From positions 262,902-326,901 of the forward strand of contig SSBO01000002.1 of NCBI GenBank assembly GCA_005281725.1: a DNA stretch of 64,000 nucleotides, read 5' to 3'. The stretch comes from Wuchereria bancrofti (Eukaryota; Nematoda; Chromadorea; Rhabditida; Onchocercidae). The notes under the pieces are model-generated. The model did not search any database. It was not told the DNA's origin and saw only the letters and a list, made by a program, of their open reading frames with translations. Below are positions 13,052 through 26,900 of this stretch, in pieces. Numbering within the stretch: the first letter of the stretch is position 1; each line of letters starts with the position of its first letter. The translations under genes and the position numbers were made by a program.

Positions 13052-14900
13052 ATGTTTCAATCCGTTTTTCATTTTAATTTTTTGATTATTTTTGTTGCTA
13101 ATTTTTTGAGTAAAACATTTATTACTGTAACTTATAGTTTTCCTTAAAAAATTACAAAGATGCGCTCAAAGTTGGAAAATTAAAGTGAAATGATACGTTG
13201 GCAAAAAAGAAAAAAAAAGAATTAGTAAACAATGATTTAAAAAATTAGTAAACAATAATATGGATATATTTACTTCTCGACTAATTGGATAATTTAGATT
13301 CGACCATTTTGGCTTACTTTAATTTAGGGTTTACAGAAATTATACTCTAATTGTGGCTAAACTTTTGCATTAATTACTTTTAATCAAATTTATCTAAATG
13401 AAACTGAAAATACTTTAAAAGCAATTATGCATGCATAAATACAGGTGTAAGTATAAAATATCTCAGAGTGAAAGTATTCAAAAATTCATTTTTCAAACTA
13501 TGCCAAAAAGAAAGTGCAAAGAATTAAAAATATAAATTGGAAAATTTAATTTATAAATTATTCCTACACTTTACTGATTGAAATTATTAAATTTTTTTTC
13601 AAGTAGATAGAAATAAATAGATCTATAAATCTTTGAGATATTATCTTATTAGTAATCTTTTCTTTAATCTTTTCCTGATCACTGTGCTAGTTGACACATT
13701 GACACTATCATTTAATTAAGGTACCAATTAAATCATTCATCATATTTTCAATAAAATGAAGAAAAAAAAAATTTCACCACAAATTTAAAAGTTTTTTCCA
13801 TTTTTTTTTTGCTTCTGTTCAATGAGTTTCACCTTTTTCATTCAATCTTTCTCGTTAATCTTCGAGATTGATCAAAGAGAAAACAATGATCAAAGAACAA
13901 TTAATCAGACTTTGTTATACTTTATTGATTGTTCGTTTGCTAAGTAACAATTTACAATTTACTGTTAACTTTTTATTTCCATCTATGACATTCTGTACAA
14001 AACAAGTTTTTTTTTTTAATTTGTGACATCAGAGTAGAATGAGAAGAAAGAAAGGAATACGTACGTCAAATCACGTTTACGTTATTATTTTACTTACTAG
14101 AATATTGAGGCGAAATTAACGATAACAAATGTAAACTTTAACATTAGAGAAGTTAGCATTATTGTTGTGAAAATGAAATGGCGCAAATATACATTATCAA
14201 TAAAACGTAAGTAATCCTTATTTTTAATCTGCACAATTGAAATTTAACAATGAAAATAATAAAATTTTATTAGTTTTAAACAATTAATTCATAATACTAA
14301 CTTTAGAATTAATTATTCGTGTTTTTTTTTTCATAATTCTTTAAATAAACATCATAATAGAATTGCTAATTTCATGATAAATAACATATTTAAACCGAAT
14401 CCGGTAGCAAAATACATAATGACATTCTACATGAATAAATAGAATGTAATCTACAAAAGTTAAATGAGAGAATTTCTTGAAAGATTCAAGATATTCAAGA
14501 AAGAATTATTAATATTATGCTAACCGGTTTTAAAACGGTTCAGGTTTAAATCAGTTTATTTAAAATTTAAGATAATTATATAAAATGGATGATATTATAA
14601 ATTATTTTTAGTAAATTAATAAATTGACCATATGTAGTAATACAATAGTTTCTCCGGTAAGCAAAACGGAGAAGAAATAATTTTATTAATTTTTTTTTTG
14701 TTTATGCTTTAAAACGGAATTTTATCTGAAGTTCTGGATTTGAATTCAAGAAGAAAAGTTATAAACTCGTAAAAGTACTTATACAGAGAGAAGGAAAAAG
14801 GGAGAGAGAGGGAGAGAGGGAAAAAAAGAAAGAGAAACATTACACAATGAAAAGTTATGATATTTTAATAACAATATTTTTAGTAAGATGAAAATAACAA
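13048..14900. other. intergenic region between convergent STARD3 and dex-1 genes
   Basis: No supported exon. It must hold the 3' UTRs of both genes. A purine-rich run at about 14785-14837 (GA/GGGAGA steps) lies just downstream of the dex-1 stop. Confidence 0.6.
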
Positions 14901-17900
14901 CTAGTATTGAGCAGTGAAATGGGTAGGATATGTATTTATAATTTGTGGTGGCTTCCTCCAACCGGCCATACTTACCGGATCTTGAAGCATTAACGGAGAG
15001 GATGATTTCCTGAATGACAATTTCAATAAATAAATTTATAAATTAATGATTAAAAGCATAAAATGATTATTTAAGTTCGAGCAAAATGCTTTATCACATA
15101 GTGTTAAAATGAAAATTGGTAGCTAATCTTAATAAAATAAATTTTGAAAATATTGATTGATTGAAGAAAAATTATAGAACTAATATATTTCAGTTATAAA
15201 TAGCTGAAGCATTAAACAGTATTTTTTTTCAAGAAATCTCTAATATATTATCTTCTTTTAAAATTTCATTCAAAATTTGAAGATCAAAATTCAAAAAAAA
15301 AAGGAAAAAAAAAGAAAATGCATTATTAAATAGAAAGCAAAATTTATGAAAAAAAGAAATAATAATTTAGAAATTTTATTTATTTTGTTTATACTATTAA
15401 TTCAAATATATTGCAATAATTATAAAATTAATAAAAATAATAAAATGAATATTTCAATGATTGTAAATTACAATGATTATGAAATTAATAAAAAAAAATA
15501 ATAATAATAAAATGAACCGTTTTTTTCGACAGCATACAGCAAGAATAATAACAATAATAATACACCATAAAGCACATAATGCTACTGGTACTACGATAAA
15601 CAATGCTAAAATATTATTTCATTTTTATTTTACAATATTCTTTATTTGTTCTATTTCCCATTTAATTAATAATTAAATTTAAAAAAATAATTCAATTTAA
15701 AAAAAAAGGATTGAAATGTATTTAAATGTTCTATTCTCCTAAAATAAATCTATTCTTTTAATTTTATCCAATTTAAATATTACTATTATTCTCTTAAAAA
15801 GTTTTAAAAAATTATTCAATTTAAATATTATTATTATTCTCTTAACAAATTTTTCTTAAAAAATTATTCAATTNNNNNNNNNNNNNNNNNNNNNNNAAAA
15901 AAAATCAACCTGAAATAGTTTATTATATTAAAACTTCATAACAATAATATAAATTAAATAATTTATTTCAAAAATATTTTAATAATCTCAAAACTTACTG
16001 CTACTACTATCTGCTTCTTCAATTGTTTTACCACCAATATAAAGTTCATTCCCGATATCACTGTAATCTTTAGCAAATGGCGGAATTGTCGTTGTGCGCA
16101 TTTTCGTAGTTTTTTCCTTTCCATGTTCTTGCACCGTTAATTCAGTTGTTATCTGATAAAAAAAACATAAAAAGTATTATCTAATGAAATGTTCACAAAT
16201 AAAATTTATTCAATTATTAAGTAAACGTACGTTTACTCTACACGTTTTCATAAAGTTGTAAAAAAATGTGAAAAATAATTTTTTACTTGTTCATTCTCCC
16301 AATTATGCATCAAAAATGGTGTTTCCTCCATATCACTGTCTATTTCAATACTTTTTGGTATTTCAAGTTCTACGTCCGTAATTTCATTATCAAAGATTGG
16401 CGTTATTGGTTCGTCTAAAAAAAATAAAAATAAAAAAAATGAAATGTTTAATGATTTTTCATTTGAATAAGAAATTAAAAGACAGAAAAAAAAGTGCATA
16501 TTTCAAAAAAAAAAAGTCAAAAAATAGTTAATATCCAAAAATATTAACTATTTAAAAAAAGATAAATTAACTTTTTGGATTAAAAAAAAGACTTTTTTTT
16601 TAAATCAAAATAACTAAAAGTGAAAATAAATAAAGAATTCTTTTTAATAAGAATAAAAATTTTAAAAAAATTTTAATTCTTTCAGAAAAAATTTGTATTT
16701 AAAATTGAATTATCAATAAGTTGCATTAGATTTTTAATTAGTTTTTATTTATTTGTTACATTTTGAAATTTATTAAAATCAGTTAAGTAAGAAAATCAGC
16801 AAAGTTCTAATAAAACAAACCAATTGCAGCATTAATTCTAAGACAATTCAAGCCATCACCGTGATAACCATCATTACAGACACATTCCGGTCCTTCCGGA
16901 GATTTTTCATCACAAACGGCATTTACCGAACATTTTTCCTTGTATCGTAAATAACATGCATCCATTTCTACAACACATTTAGCACTTAGCAATAATTTTG
17001 CTGTACAGAATTCAAACTTTTTCAATTTATCTGCTATACCTAATATTTACCTATACCTCAATTTACTTATACAAAATTTAAAAATATATACAACTTACCT
17101 ATACAGAATTCGAAAAAAAAAGTTACAGAAATCAAGCTTTCTTAACTTATCTATACCTGATATTTACCTATGTAGAATTCAAAAAATATATACAAAAATA
17201 CCTATACAGAAATCAAACTTTCTCAACTTACCTATACCTAGCTGTGAGATAAAACGAAAAAATTCTCAACTTATCTATACCTAATACTTACCTATACTTC
17301 AATTGACCTTATAGAATTCAAAAATAGATACAAAAATACCTATACAAAAACCAAACTTTCTCAATTTACCTGCTATACCTGGGAAGAATATATGGTATTA
17401 TTGGCAACAATATACTTTGAGATTTCTCTATTATTTAAGTAATCTTAAATTTTACAATGAGCTAAAGAAAGAGTTTGAAAATGTCACAGCGATATACGTA
17501 CGTGTACACGTGAAGCCATCACCCACAAAAAGTTCATTGCATTTACACTGATATGTCCCAATTTCATTGATACATATCGCTTTTGATGAGCAATTATGTC
17601 TTTCCGTAATACATTCATTTACATCTACAATTTAAAAATTTATTCGTTATATATTGCTAATAGAATTAATCAACAAATAATTAAATGAAATAATTTAATA
17701 ATTCAAATTATAAGTATTCCTATACACAATTATACCTTAGCCATAAATTAATTACGCATTATACTGTATAATCAAACTTTAAGGTAAATTATTCTTGTAA
17801 AAATTATAGAAATGAATTTTTAGTAGTAAAAACAAATTCAGGATAAATCAGTAATTAAATTTATCCAGCGTTAATACTTTTTTTTATTTTTATTTTTAAA

Positions 17901-20900
17901 ACTTAAAATTTTTCTATAATAATTTAAAAAGAAATGGAAAAAGAAAAGAACTAACCTTCAAAGCAACTAATACCTGTCCAACCATCTGCGCATTGAGCAT
18001 TAGAACAAAAACCGGTAGCAAAATCACACGGAATATCATTACGGCAATGACATTTATTTTCACACCGGAATCCCCATGTACCTGCATCACATTCTGAAAT
18101 CGGATACTTTTATATTGTTAACGATTTAACCGGAATTATCAAATGACAGTAATATCTGTCAAACCATTTGCGCATTAAGCATTGGAACAGAATTCATTAA
18201 TGATAAAATCACATAAATTATCAATATTCGTGGCTCTAATTATCAGTTCAATATAATTTACTAATTAATTTATCCTTACTGATCAATAAGCAGTTATAAC
18301 TTTAAGACTTAATGATATAAGTATATTCTGTTATAGTTTAACAATATTTCTTAAGCTTAATTACATAATGAAGCATTAAATATAAATGTAAACAATATGA
18401 TATTTGTTTAGTGAAATTGAGATTTATCAGAAAATTTGATAAAAATATAAAATTAATTATTATGAGAACCTCTCTGACAGAGTGGTGGATCCAATGTACC
18501 AGCTGGACAATGTAATGGTACAATTCCATCAATTCGAAATAACCATTTTCCACGCTCATTAATATTCGATCCATTAGCTAACATTTCAAATGGTAATTCA
18601 AAAAATTCAATCCCTGATGAAAAACCACTTAGACCGCTGTCTGATTCGATTTGTTCGAATAAATACATTGCAAATGTCGCATTATCACCTCGTGCTATTA
18701 CTACTTGAAATGAATTTTCCTACAATTTTCCATCAACAATTTTTCATTTTATTTATTTTCAATTTTATTAAACTTAATACATACATATGTATGTCTGTGC
18801 ATGTGTGTATGTGTGTGGATCGATAAAATATATAATAAATTTGAAAATGTATCAAAATTTTTCACAACAATTATTTTTTCTTTAATTTTTTCTATGTTTC
18901 TGCCACAACAGCAATTAAATATAATAATAGTAATAATAATAATTTTAAAAAAAAAAAACCATTTACATAAATGAAAAGAAATTTGTTAAAATTTAAATTA
19001 TACTTATTTCTTCTCTATCTTACAAATTTTATCATACGATTGGAAAGATATTAGGAAAATACCTGATCAGTATCGATTTGTAACATACGATCATATGAAA
19101 TGATAAATAATGAACGTGCGCGAAAATCTTTTTGATGAAATTTATTATGTACACTTAGGGTTAAACGAGCTAACAGTGTATAATCATTTGGATCAGTGTC
19201 TAAAATATTTAATTTTTAAAGAAATACTTGAATTTTAGTTTAATTTATTTTCCTTTTGATCTACCACTTATATTGAATATTTTTTTTTGATTCTTAAATT
19301 AAAAAACACTTTTAGAAGAAGCTTTTTTTTTCATCGGGGATACTTTTTTTATGAGAAAAAAATTAACCTAATTAAATTACATTAACTTATTAATTAATGA
19401 TAAAATTATTGTCATAGAAATGAATTGTGATAATTTCAGTTCTATTATTTAAATTAAATTAAAGAATAAATAAGTAAAAAGTGGTAATGTACCAACCATC
19501 AATGACTTTTAAAACAACTTTTGAGTTATCCTGGAAGGTATAATGTTGATAAAGTGGTAAAAATGCTGGAAAACGAACATTACCATCAAGTTTTAATGGC
19601 AATGGCTCACCAAAACTTATTCCGCCATTAGATGAAATCTGAAATTAATAAAATTTAACAATTAAGTATCATTTTCTCATTCATTTTTTTATCACTTAAT
19701 TAATTCCATAAGACTTAATAAAACTTTTATATCATAATATTAGAGTATTTCAATAATTGTTTATTTCAAAAATATATTTATATTTGCAAAACAAGAAACA
19801 TACTGCTATGTTAGCATTACTTTGTATAATTTCATCGATTGGTAAATAATCGTTGATAATTAATAAGATAATATCAATTCTTGTGATAATATCATTTCTT
19901 GTGATAATATCATTTCTTGTGATAATATCAATTAAAATAATATTCTATTTAAATAAAACATATAAAATAAGGTAAATTACTTACATAAAGAGTACGATAA
20001 GTTCGACCAAAAAGTCGAAGAGATTCAACCATAAAGTAATCAGCAACAGCATTTATTCGTGCAGGTACTTCAAGTGTTGGTTTATCAACCGGGAAAAGAA
20101 TTGTCTCTGTAATTAACATCTTCAAATTAAATTTAAAAAAAAATTTCTAATTAAAGAGATCATATTGGAAACTTTTTACCTTGTCTATTAGAAACAGCTA
20201 ATAAGTTAATATTAAATATAATTGGATCACTAGTTTTTCTTTTATTATACATCCATGAATCATATAAAATTCAATTAAACTTAAATTTTATTCTGATTAT
20301 TAGTAACCTAATTGATTGATAACTTGAATGGAATGATAATATCAATTACTTTTACTCTGATCATCAATAACCTAATCGATTGATGACTTGAATGAAATGA
20401 TAATATCAATTACTTTTACTCTGATTATCAATAACGCAACTGATCGACAACTTAAATGGAAAGATAGTATCAATTACTTTTATTCTGATTGTTAACAACC
20501 TAATTGATTGATAACTTGAGCAGAATGATAATATCAATTACCTTTACTCTGATTAACAACCTAATTGACCGATAACTTGAATGGAATGATAATATCAACT
20601 ACTTTTATTCTGATTGTTAACGACCTAATTGACCGATAACTTGGATGGAATGATAATATCAACTACTTTTATTTTGATTGTTAACGACCTAATTGACCGA
20701 TAACTTGGATGGAATGATAATATCTGTTAACAACCTAATTGACTGATAACTTGAATGGAATGATAATATCAATTACTTTTTTTTGTGAATAAATTGTCAC
20801 TTTTTTTAGTTGCATGTTGAATATTCAGGAAATAAATTTAAAAAAGTATTAAAAAGTAATTATACCGTGACATTCTACTCCATTACCAACAAATCCATCT

Positions 20901-23900
20901 ATACAAGTACACTGGAAAGATCCATGTAAGTTAGTACATGCTGCTACTTTATCACATGGATCATATCTGAAATATTTTATATTTTTTAATTCAATAATAT
21001 ATACTAATTAATTATTAATAATACACAATGTTATTTTACATTTATATTTTATATTGCTCTATTAATTTATTTTATAGTACATTATAATAATACAAAAAGT
21101 CATTTTATATTATTATTATTTATCATATTTTTTTCGAAAAACAAAAATATGCATATTTTATACAAATAAAATTGTACGTTTAAAACTATTTAGCAAATAA
21201 ATTTTTCTAACTAACAAAAAAGGAAAAAAATTGCTCAATTATTCAATTGGGAGTATTATGTCATTTTATATTATCATTTTATGTTATATTAATATTACAC
21301 AAAGTTATTTTATATTATTATTATTTTGTATTATATTTTATATTATATTAATAACACACAAAGTTATTTTTTCCTTCAATTATATCATATGTTATATTAA
21401 AATTACTAAATTGTGATTTAATAAATTTAGAATTTTTTCAAAAAGTTTACAAATTTGAATAGCTTACTTGCATTCATCGATGTCAACGCATTGTCCCGTG
21501 TATTGATCACGTTGAAAACCATCCGCACATTCACATTCATAACTACCCACTAAATTCTTACAAACTCCTTTCTCACCGCAATAAAAGTCTGATAATTGAC
21601 ATTCATTCACATCTAAACTTTTATTATTTAATTATTAAAAATGAATATTTTCAATTTGTCAAAAAAAAAATGAATTAAAAATGAATATGTTTACTAGAGA
21701 TTTAATTATTAAAAATGAATATGTTCACTGGAAATTTAATTATTAAAAATGAATATTTTCAATTTGCTTTCATCTCTTTCTCTCTCTCTCATCTCTCTCC
21801 CTTTCCCTCTCCCTTTCTCTTATCATATTAAAGCAAGCATTTGTCATTTTATCCTTTGTTTCTAACTATTTGTGCAAATCAAATTTTTTTTTCTTAATGG
21901 TAAATTATATTGACATACCCACACATCTGTGCGGACTGTCAGGACTACCGGCATAACCGGGTGCGCAACGGCATTCATAACCGCCATCAATATTTACGCA
22001 AATGGAACTATTCTTACTACCGCCGCATACCACTATTCCTTCCGCACATTCATCCAAATCTGTAAGATATTCATTTAAAAGAAAAAAAAAATAAAGAAAA
22101 AATTCATTAAATTTAAAAATAATTTCAACAAATATTTATATGCACTTTGAAAACAAATATTTTCATTGTTTCTTTTTAATTTTTACTTTTATTTCCTTAT
22201 CGTTTACAGAAAAAGTGATAGTGTGGGTGCAAAGAAAAGAACTACTGCCGCATACCACTATTCCTTCCGCACATTCAAATTTTTTTTTTGTATTATTTCA
22301 AAAAAAAAAGCTGAATAATAACTTAGGTTGAATTAATTAAATCATTAAGCATTAGAATTATTAATAACATTTAATTAAATGTTAATGAAATATTAAGCAA
22401 ATAAATGATTTAATCATATTATATATCAAAATAATTCCGTATCAACGGTTTATTTTAAAGTTCATTTTTTAAATTAAAAAAATTTACCAACACATTTTCC
22501 ATTACGATCAAATATATACCCAATATTACACTGACAACTATATGAGCCTGGGCTATTTTCACATAGCGCATGCGCACCACAAATGTTTGATTCACCGAAA
22601 CATTCATTAATATCTACGCATGATTTTCCGTCACCTGTCCAACCGGATTTACACTTACACACTCCTCCGGTACATTCCGCATTTTCATCACAATGACAAT
22701 TTGATGATGCAATTCCCAAGGCTGTCTTCTTCAATATACAAATCATTTTAGAGCATTTTAAAATTAATTTAATAATGCTAATATGATTAGTTATATATTA
22801 AAATAAAAAGTAGATATACCGAAAATTTTCATTTGTTAACTTTTCTTTGCTAATTTAAATTTGACAACAGTAAACTACTCAAAAATCAGTCTAATCAATG
22901 ATAATGAAATAATTGAAACAAAAGATATAAAATGAGCATCTAATTGAGATCACAAAATGAATATTTAAATTAAATCGATGACAAACAAGCTGCATCACAA
23001 TGCTTTGTGACAATTTTTTATACAATAATTTGAACTGTTATCTTACTTATCAAATGATACTAATACTTTATAATTGTCAAAATTGGCGCATAATGATCAA
23101 AATTTATCAATAACTATGAATAAATAAATTTTAAGGTAAGAAAACAATAAAATTTGCTAACTTTGTAAATATTGGAAAGATTAAAAAATTATTACCTTAG
23201 TAGGAAGAGGCGTAAATTGGATAATTTTAGAATCATTCAATAAAGTGGTCTGTGTTGACCGTTGAATTGTCGTCGTACTAGGATATTTTGTTGTCCTCAA
23301 ATTAGGCGCAACTGTTGTAGTTGCTAATACAGGTTGTACTGATACAACACTTACTGCTATTGGGTTACTTTTTTCGCTTTTGAAAGATGACATACCTTAA
23401 AGAATCACATTTTTGTAATTATATAATTATTTTTAAATTAAAATGCGATTTTAAATTAAGATTATTGTCAAAAACACATTTATTAAAATTCAAAATTTTG
23501 CTTACTTTTGCATGTATTAGTAATGTTATCATATTCATAACAAATACATAAGTATGCCCCAGCAGTATTCACACAATCTGGTTGTTCACGAGGGCAAAGG
23601 TCACTCTCTTCTGCACATTCATCAACATCTGTAATTGATAATATGTTAGATATTAAGTAAGTAACTCATATTGTTTTAGTAGTAATTACTCTAAACATGA
23701 TAACATAAGCAGTGTTTATTGAATTATCTGAATAAATTTTTTTATGAATTATTAAATTTACAAAAATTTTACTATTCAAAAATAAATTTACCATCCTCAC
23801 AAATTGGTGCTCCGGTCCAACCGGGATTACATTTTCCATCGGGGCATGCGCCTGTTTCAGCATTACATTGTGCGCCACCATCACAATGACATTGTCTGGT

Positions 23901-26900
23901 GCAATCTAGGCCCCATTCCGCTTTTGCGCAAGTTTCAGCACATTCTTGTCCCTTAAATTATTTTAATTTTTATCTTATCATTATCATGATAACAGCTGAA
24001 ATATATATCGTTATCAGTAATATTTCAGCTCAGTTAACACTTTTCAAATTGCATTCTGAAAGAAAAAAGTGTAAATACCTTATATCCAGCTCCACAAAGA
24101 AATACTTGATCAGAATCAATCCGGAATAAAAATTCTCCCGGTATACCGATATCGCTTTTTTCAGCTAATTGTATAGCATCCTGCGTACCTGAACCAGGTA
24201 AAGAATAATGTCCATCTAAACCACTGAAACCTGCCTGTAAATAAAGCAAGTAAACAATCCATCTTTAAACTTAGAAATTACCGCAATGACCGATGCATAA
24301 AAAATTCCATTATATTATTTAGCCAATTTTTCGAACTAATTGGCATTTTAACAAACACGATGAATGAATTAATTAAATAAATTTTAATGAATAATTAAAT
24401 AAATTAGATTTAAATTTTAGAAATAATTTCTGAATCATTTAAAAATTTTTTTGCAATATAATAAATATTTACCACAGCATTCTTATTAGTATTCAGTTTA
24501 CTATAAACAATATGCGCAAATGTTCCACTATCACTCATAATCAATGCCACTTGAAATGAATTACCTTCTGAATTCTGTAAACAAACATTTTTCCAATCAA
24601 TAACAAATGTTACTTTAATGATTGTTTTAAATATTAAAAAAGAAGAAATTTCATTGTTTTTGAAATAATAAAATTTAAGATTAATTAAATTGTCAAGAAA
24701 TGAGAAAAAAAAGTTTAATTCTTACAGGTTCTGTAATTTCATGTGTATTTTCCCAGGTAACAATAAGTACAGCAGTTGGTTTAAATGCTGAACCATAACG
24801 ATATTGAATATTTACTTCATTTTCCACCAAATGTAACAGTGATGAATCTAAGAAGTAAGTAATATATTTGTTTGATATTTTTTAAATTTTATAATTTAGT
24901 TTAAATTTTTTTAATTTACAATTTAACTCATTTATATTTCTCAGTAATAATTGATACAATAGTACAATTCTTGATTATATTCATGCAAAAATCATTTTAT
25001 TTTAAAATTCAGATTGCTTAAATTATAGATTACTGATAAATTTGTTATCATTATAACAGTGTCTTTCTCTTTTTCTTTATTTGTGCACAGAATTTGCCAA
25101 TTTATTAAAATTTTTTAATTTTATTAAAAATTAAAATTTTTTAGAATTTATTAAAAATTCTTTTTTATCAAAAATTTGCAGGATTCTTTTTCGTTTTAAA
25201 TTTCTTCAGCAAATGGTTTATATTTTCATCAATAAATCGAATGGGAAAAAAATTATTGCTAAATTTTACTTAAAATTAAACAAATGTCATCCTTGTCTCA
25301 TTCTTTAGTTTCAAATTTTCATCCCATTCTCCAAACAAATCACATATAAATCTGAGATATTATTTCTAAATTGTAAAATCTTCTAGATTATTCCAAATAA
25401 AATAGAAAACAAAAAAAAAAAAACTTCCAGGAATGTTATGATTGAAAGGAAAGATTAGCATAACGGATAATTTAAATTAAATTTAATATGTTTGATTGCA
25501 AAATATTTCTTTTAACTAATATTTGAAATAGCTTTTAATTAATAACTTTAAATTAAAGAAACTATTTAATTTAGCTAAATGAAAAATGATTCATTCAGAT
25601 TTTTGTATTATATTTTCTTACTTTTTCACTTTATGATAAAAATTTATTAATTCAAAAAAGGAAAGCTTAAAAGATTTAAAAATTCAATAATATTAAACAA
25701 AATTAGAATTAACCATTAGATTCTCTGTAGTGTACTTTTCCACCTTGTGCTGCCATCCAGAATATTGCTATAACAGGTTGCGGTGATGGTATCTTTGATG
25801 GTTTCATTGGTACCGCTGATAAACCAATTGCACCATCACGTCGAATCTATATTTTAATGAAGAAATAAATAAACATAATTTACTAATTTTACTTATTTAC
25901 AAGAATACATACATAACTAATGAAAAAATAATGGTAAAACTGATCAAACATATTGAATTATTTACAAAATATTTCTAAAATTTAATTTAATGATTAATGT
26001 AAGTTAATTTAGATATGAATAATTTTTTGATTAAATATATTGAATTATTTATAAAATTTAATCCAATGATTAATATAAGTTAATTTAGATATGAATAATT
26101 TTTTGATTAAATATATTGAATTATTTGTAAACTATTTTATAAAATTTGCATCAATGCATAATATAATAAACATTAATTAACTTAAACATGAATAATTTTT
26201 TTGATCAAACATATAGAATTATTTACAAAATATTTCTAAAATTTAATTTAATGATTAATATAAGTTAATTTAGATATGAATAATTTCTTGATCAAATATA
26301 CCGAATTATTTGTAAAATATTTATAAAATTTAATTCAATGATTAATATAAGTTAACTTAGATATGAATAATTTTACAATTATATTTTACAATTAGCTTTT
26401 TATTCAATAATAAAAATTATTTGCTAAAAAAAAAAAAACAAAAACAAAACAAAAGAAAAATGAAAGAAAATTTACATTAACAGCGTCATATTCTTTGCCA
26501 AGAAATTTAAATGATCGATTTAATTTAATAATTTGTGATGACCCCGCAAGAATATGATCACCTTTTCCTTCACCAAATGGATATAATCTTGCACTGAAGA
26601 CATATGGTACGGTAATATTTAAATCAATTTGTGGTGTATTTGAAATATCGAATTGACGCTTGTATCGATAATGCTCTATAAAAAAGAACGAATTAATTAG
26701 TAATTATTAACTTAATATATAATTTTAATCATTTTTTATTTTAGATTGAATCGATTTAATTCTAAATTAAAGTTTTACAATTTAAGAAATTTCAAGTGTT
26801 TGTTTTTTTTTTTTTCAAAGAATTTTTGAAAAACAAAAACTTTAAGAAAAATATAATTAATGTAAAAATTAAAAAATATATGTAATCAATAGAAGTTTAA

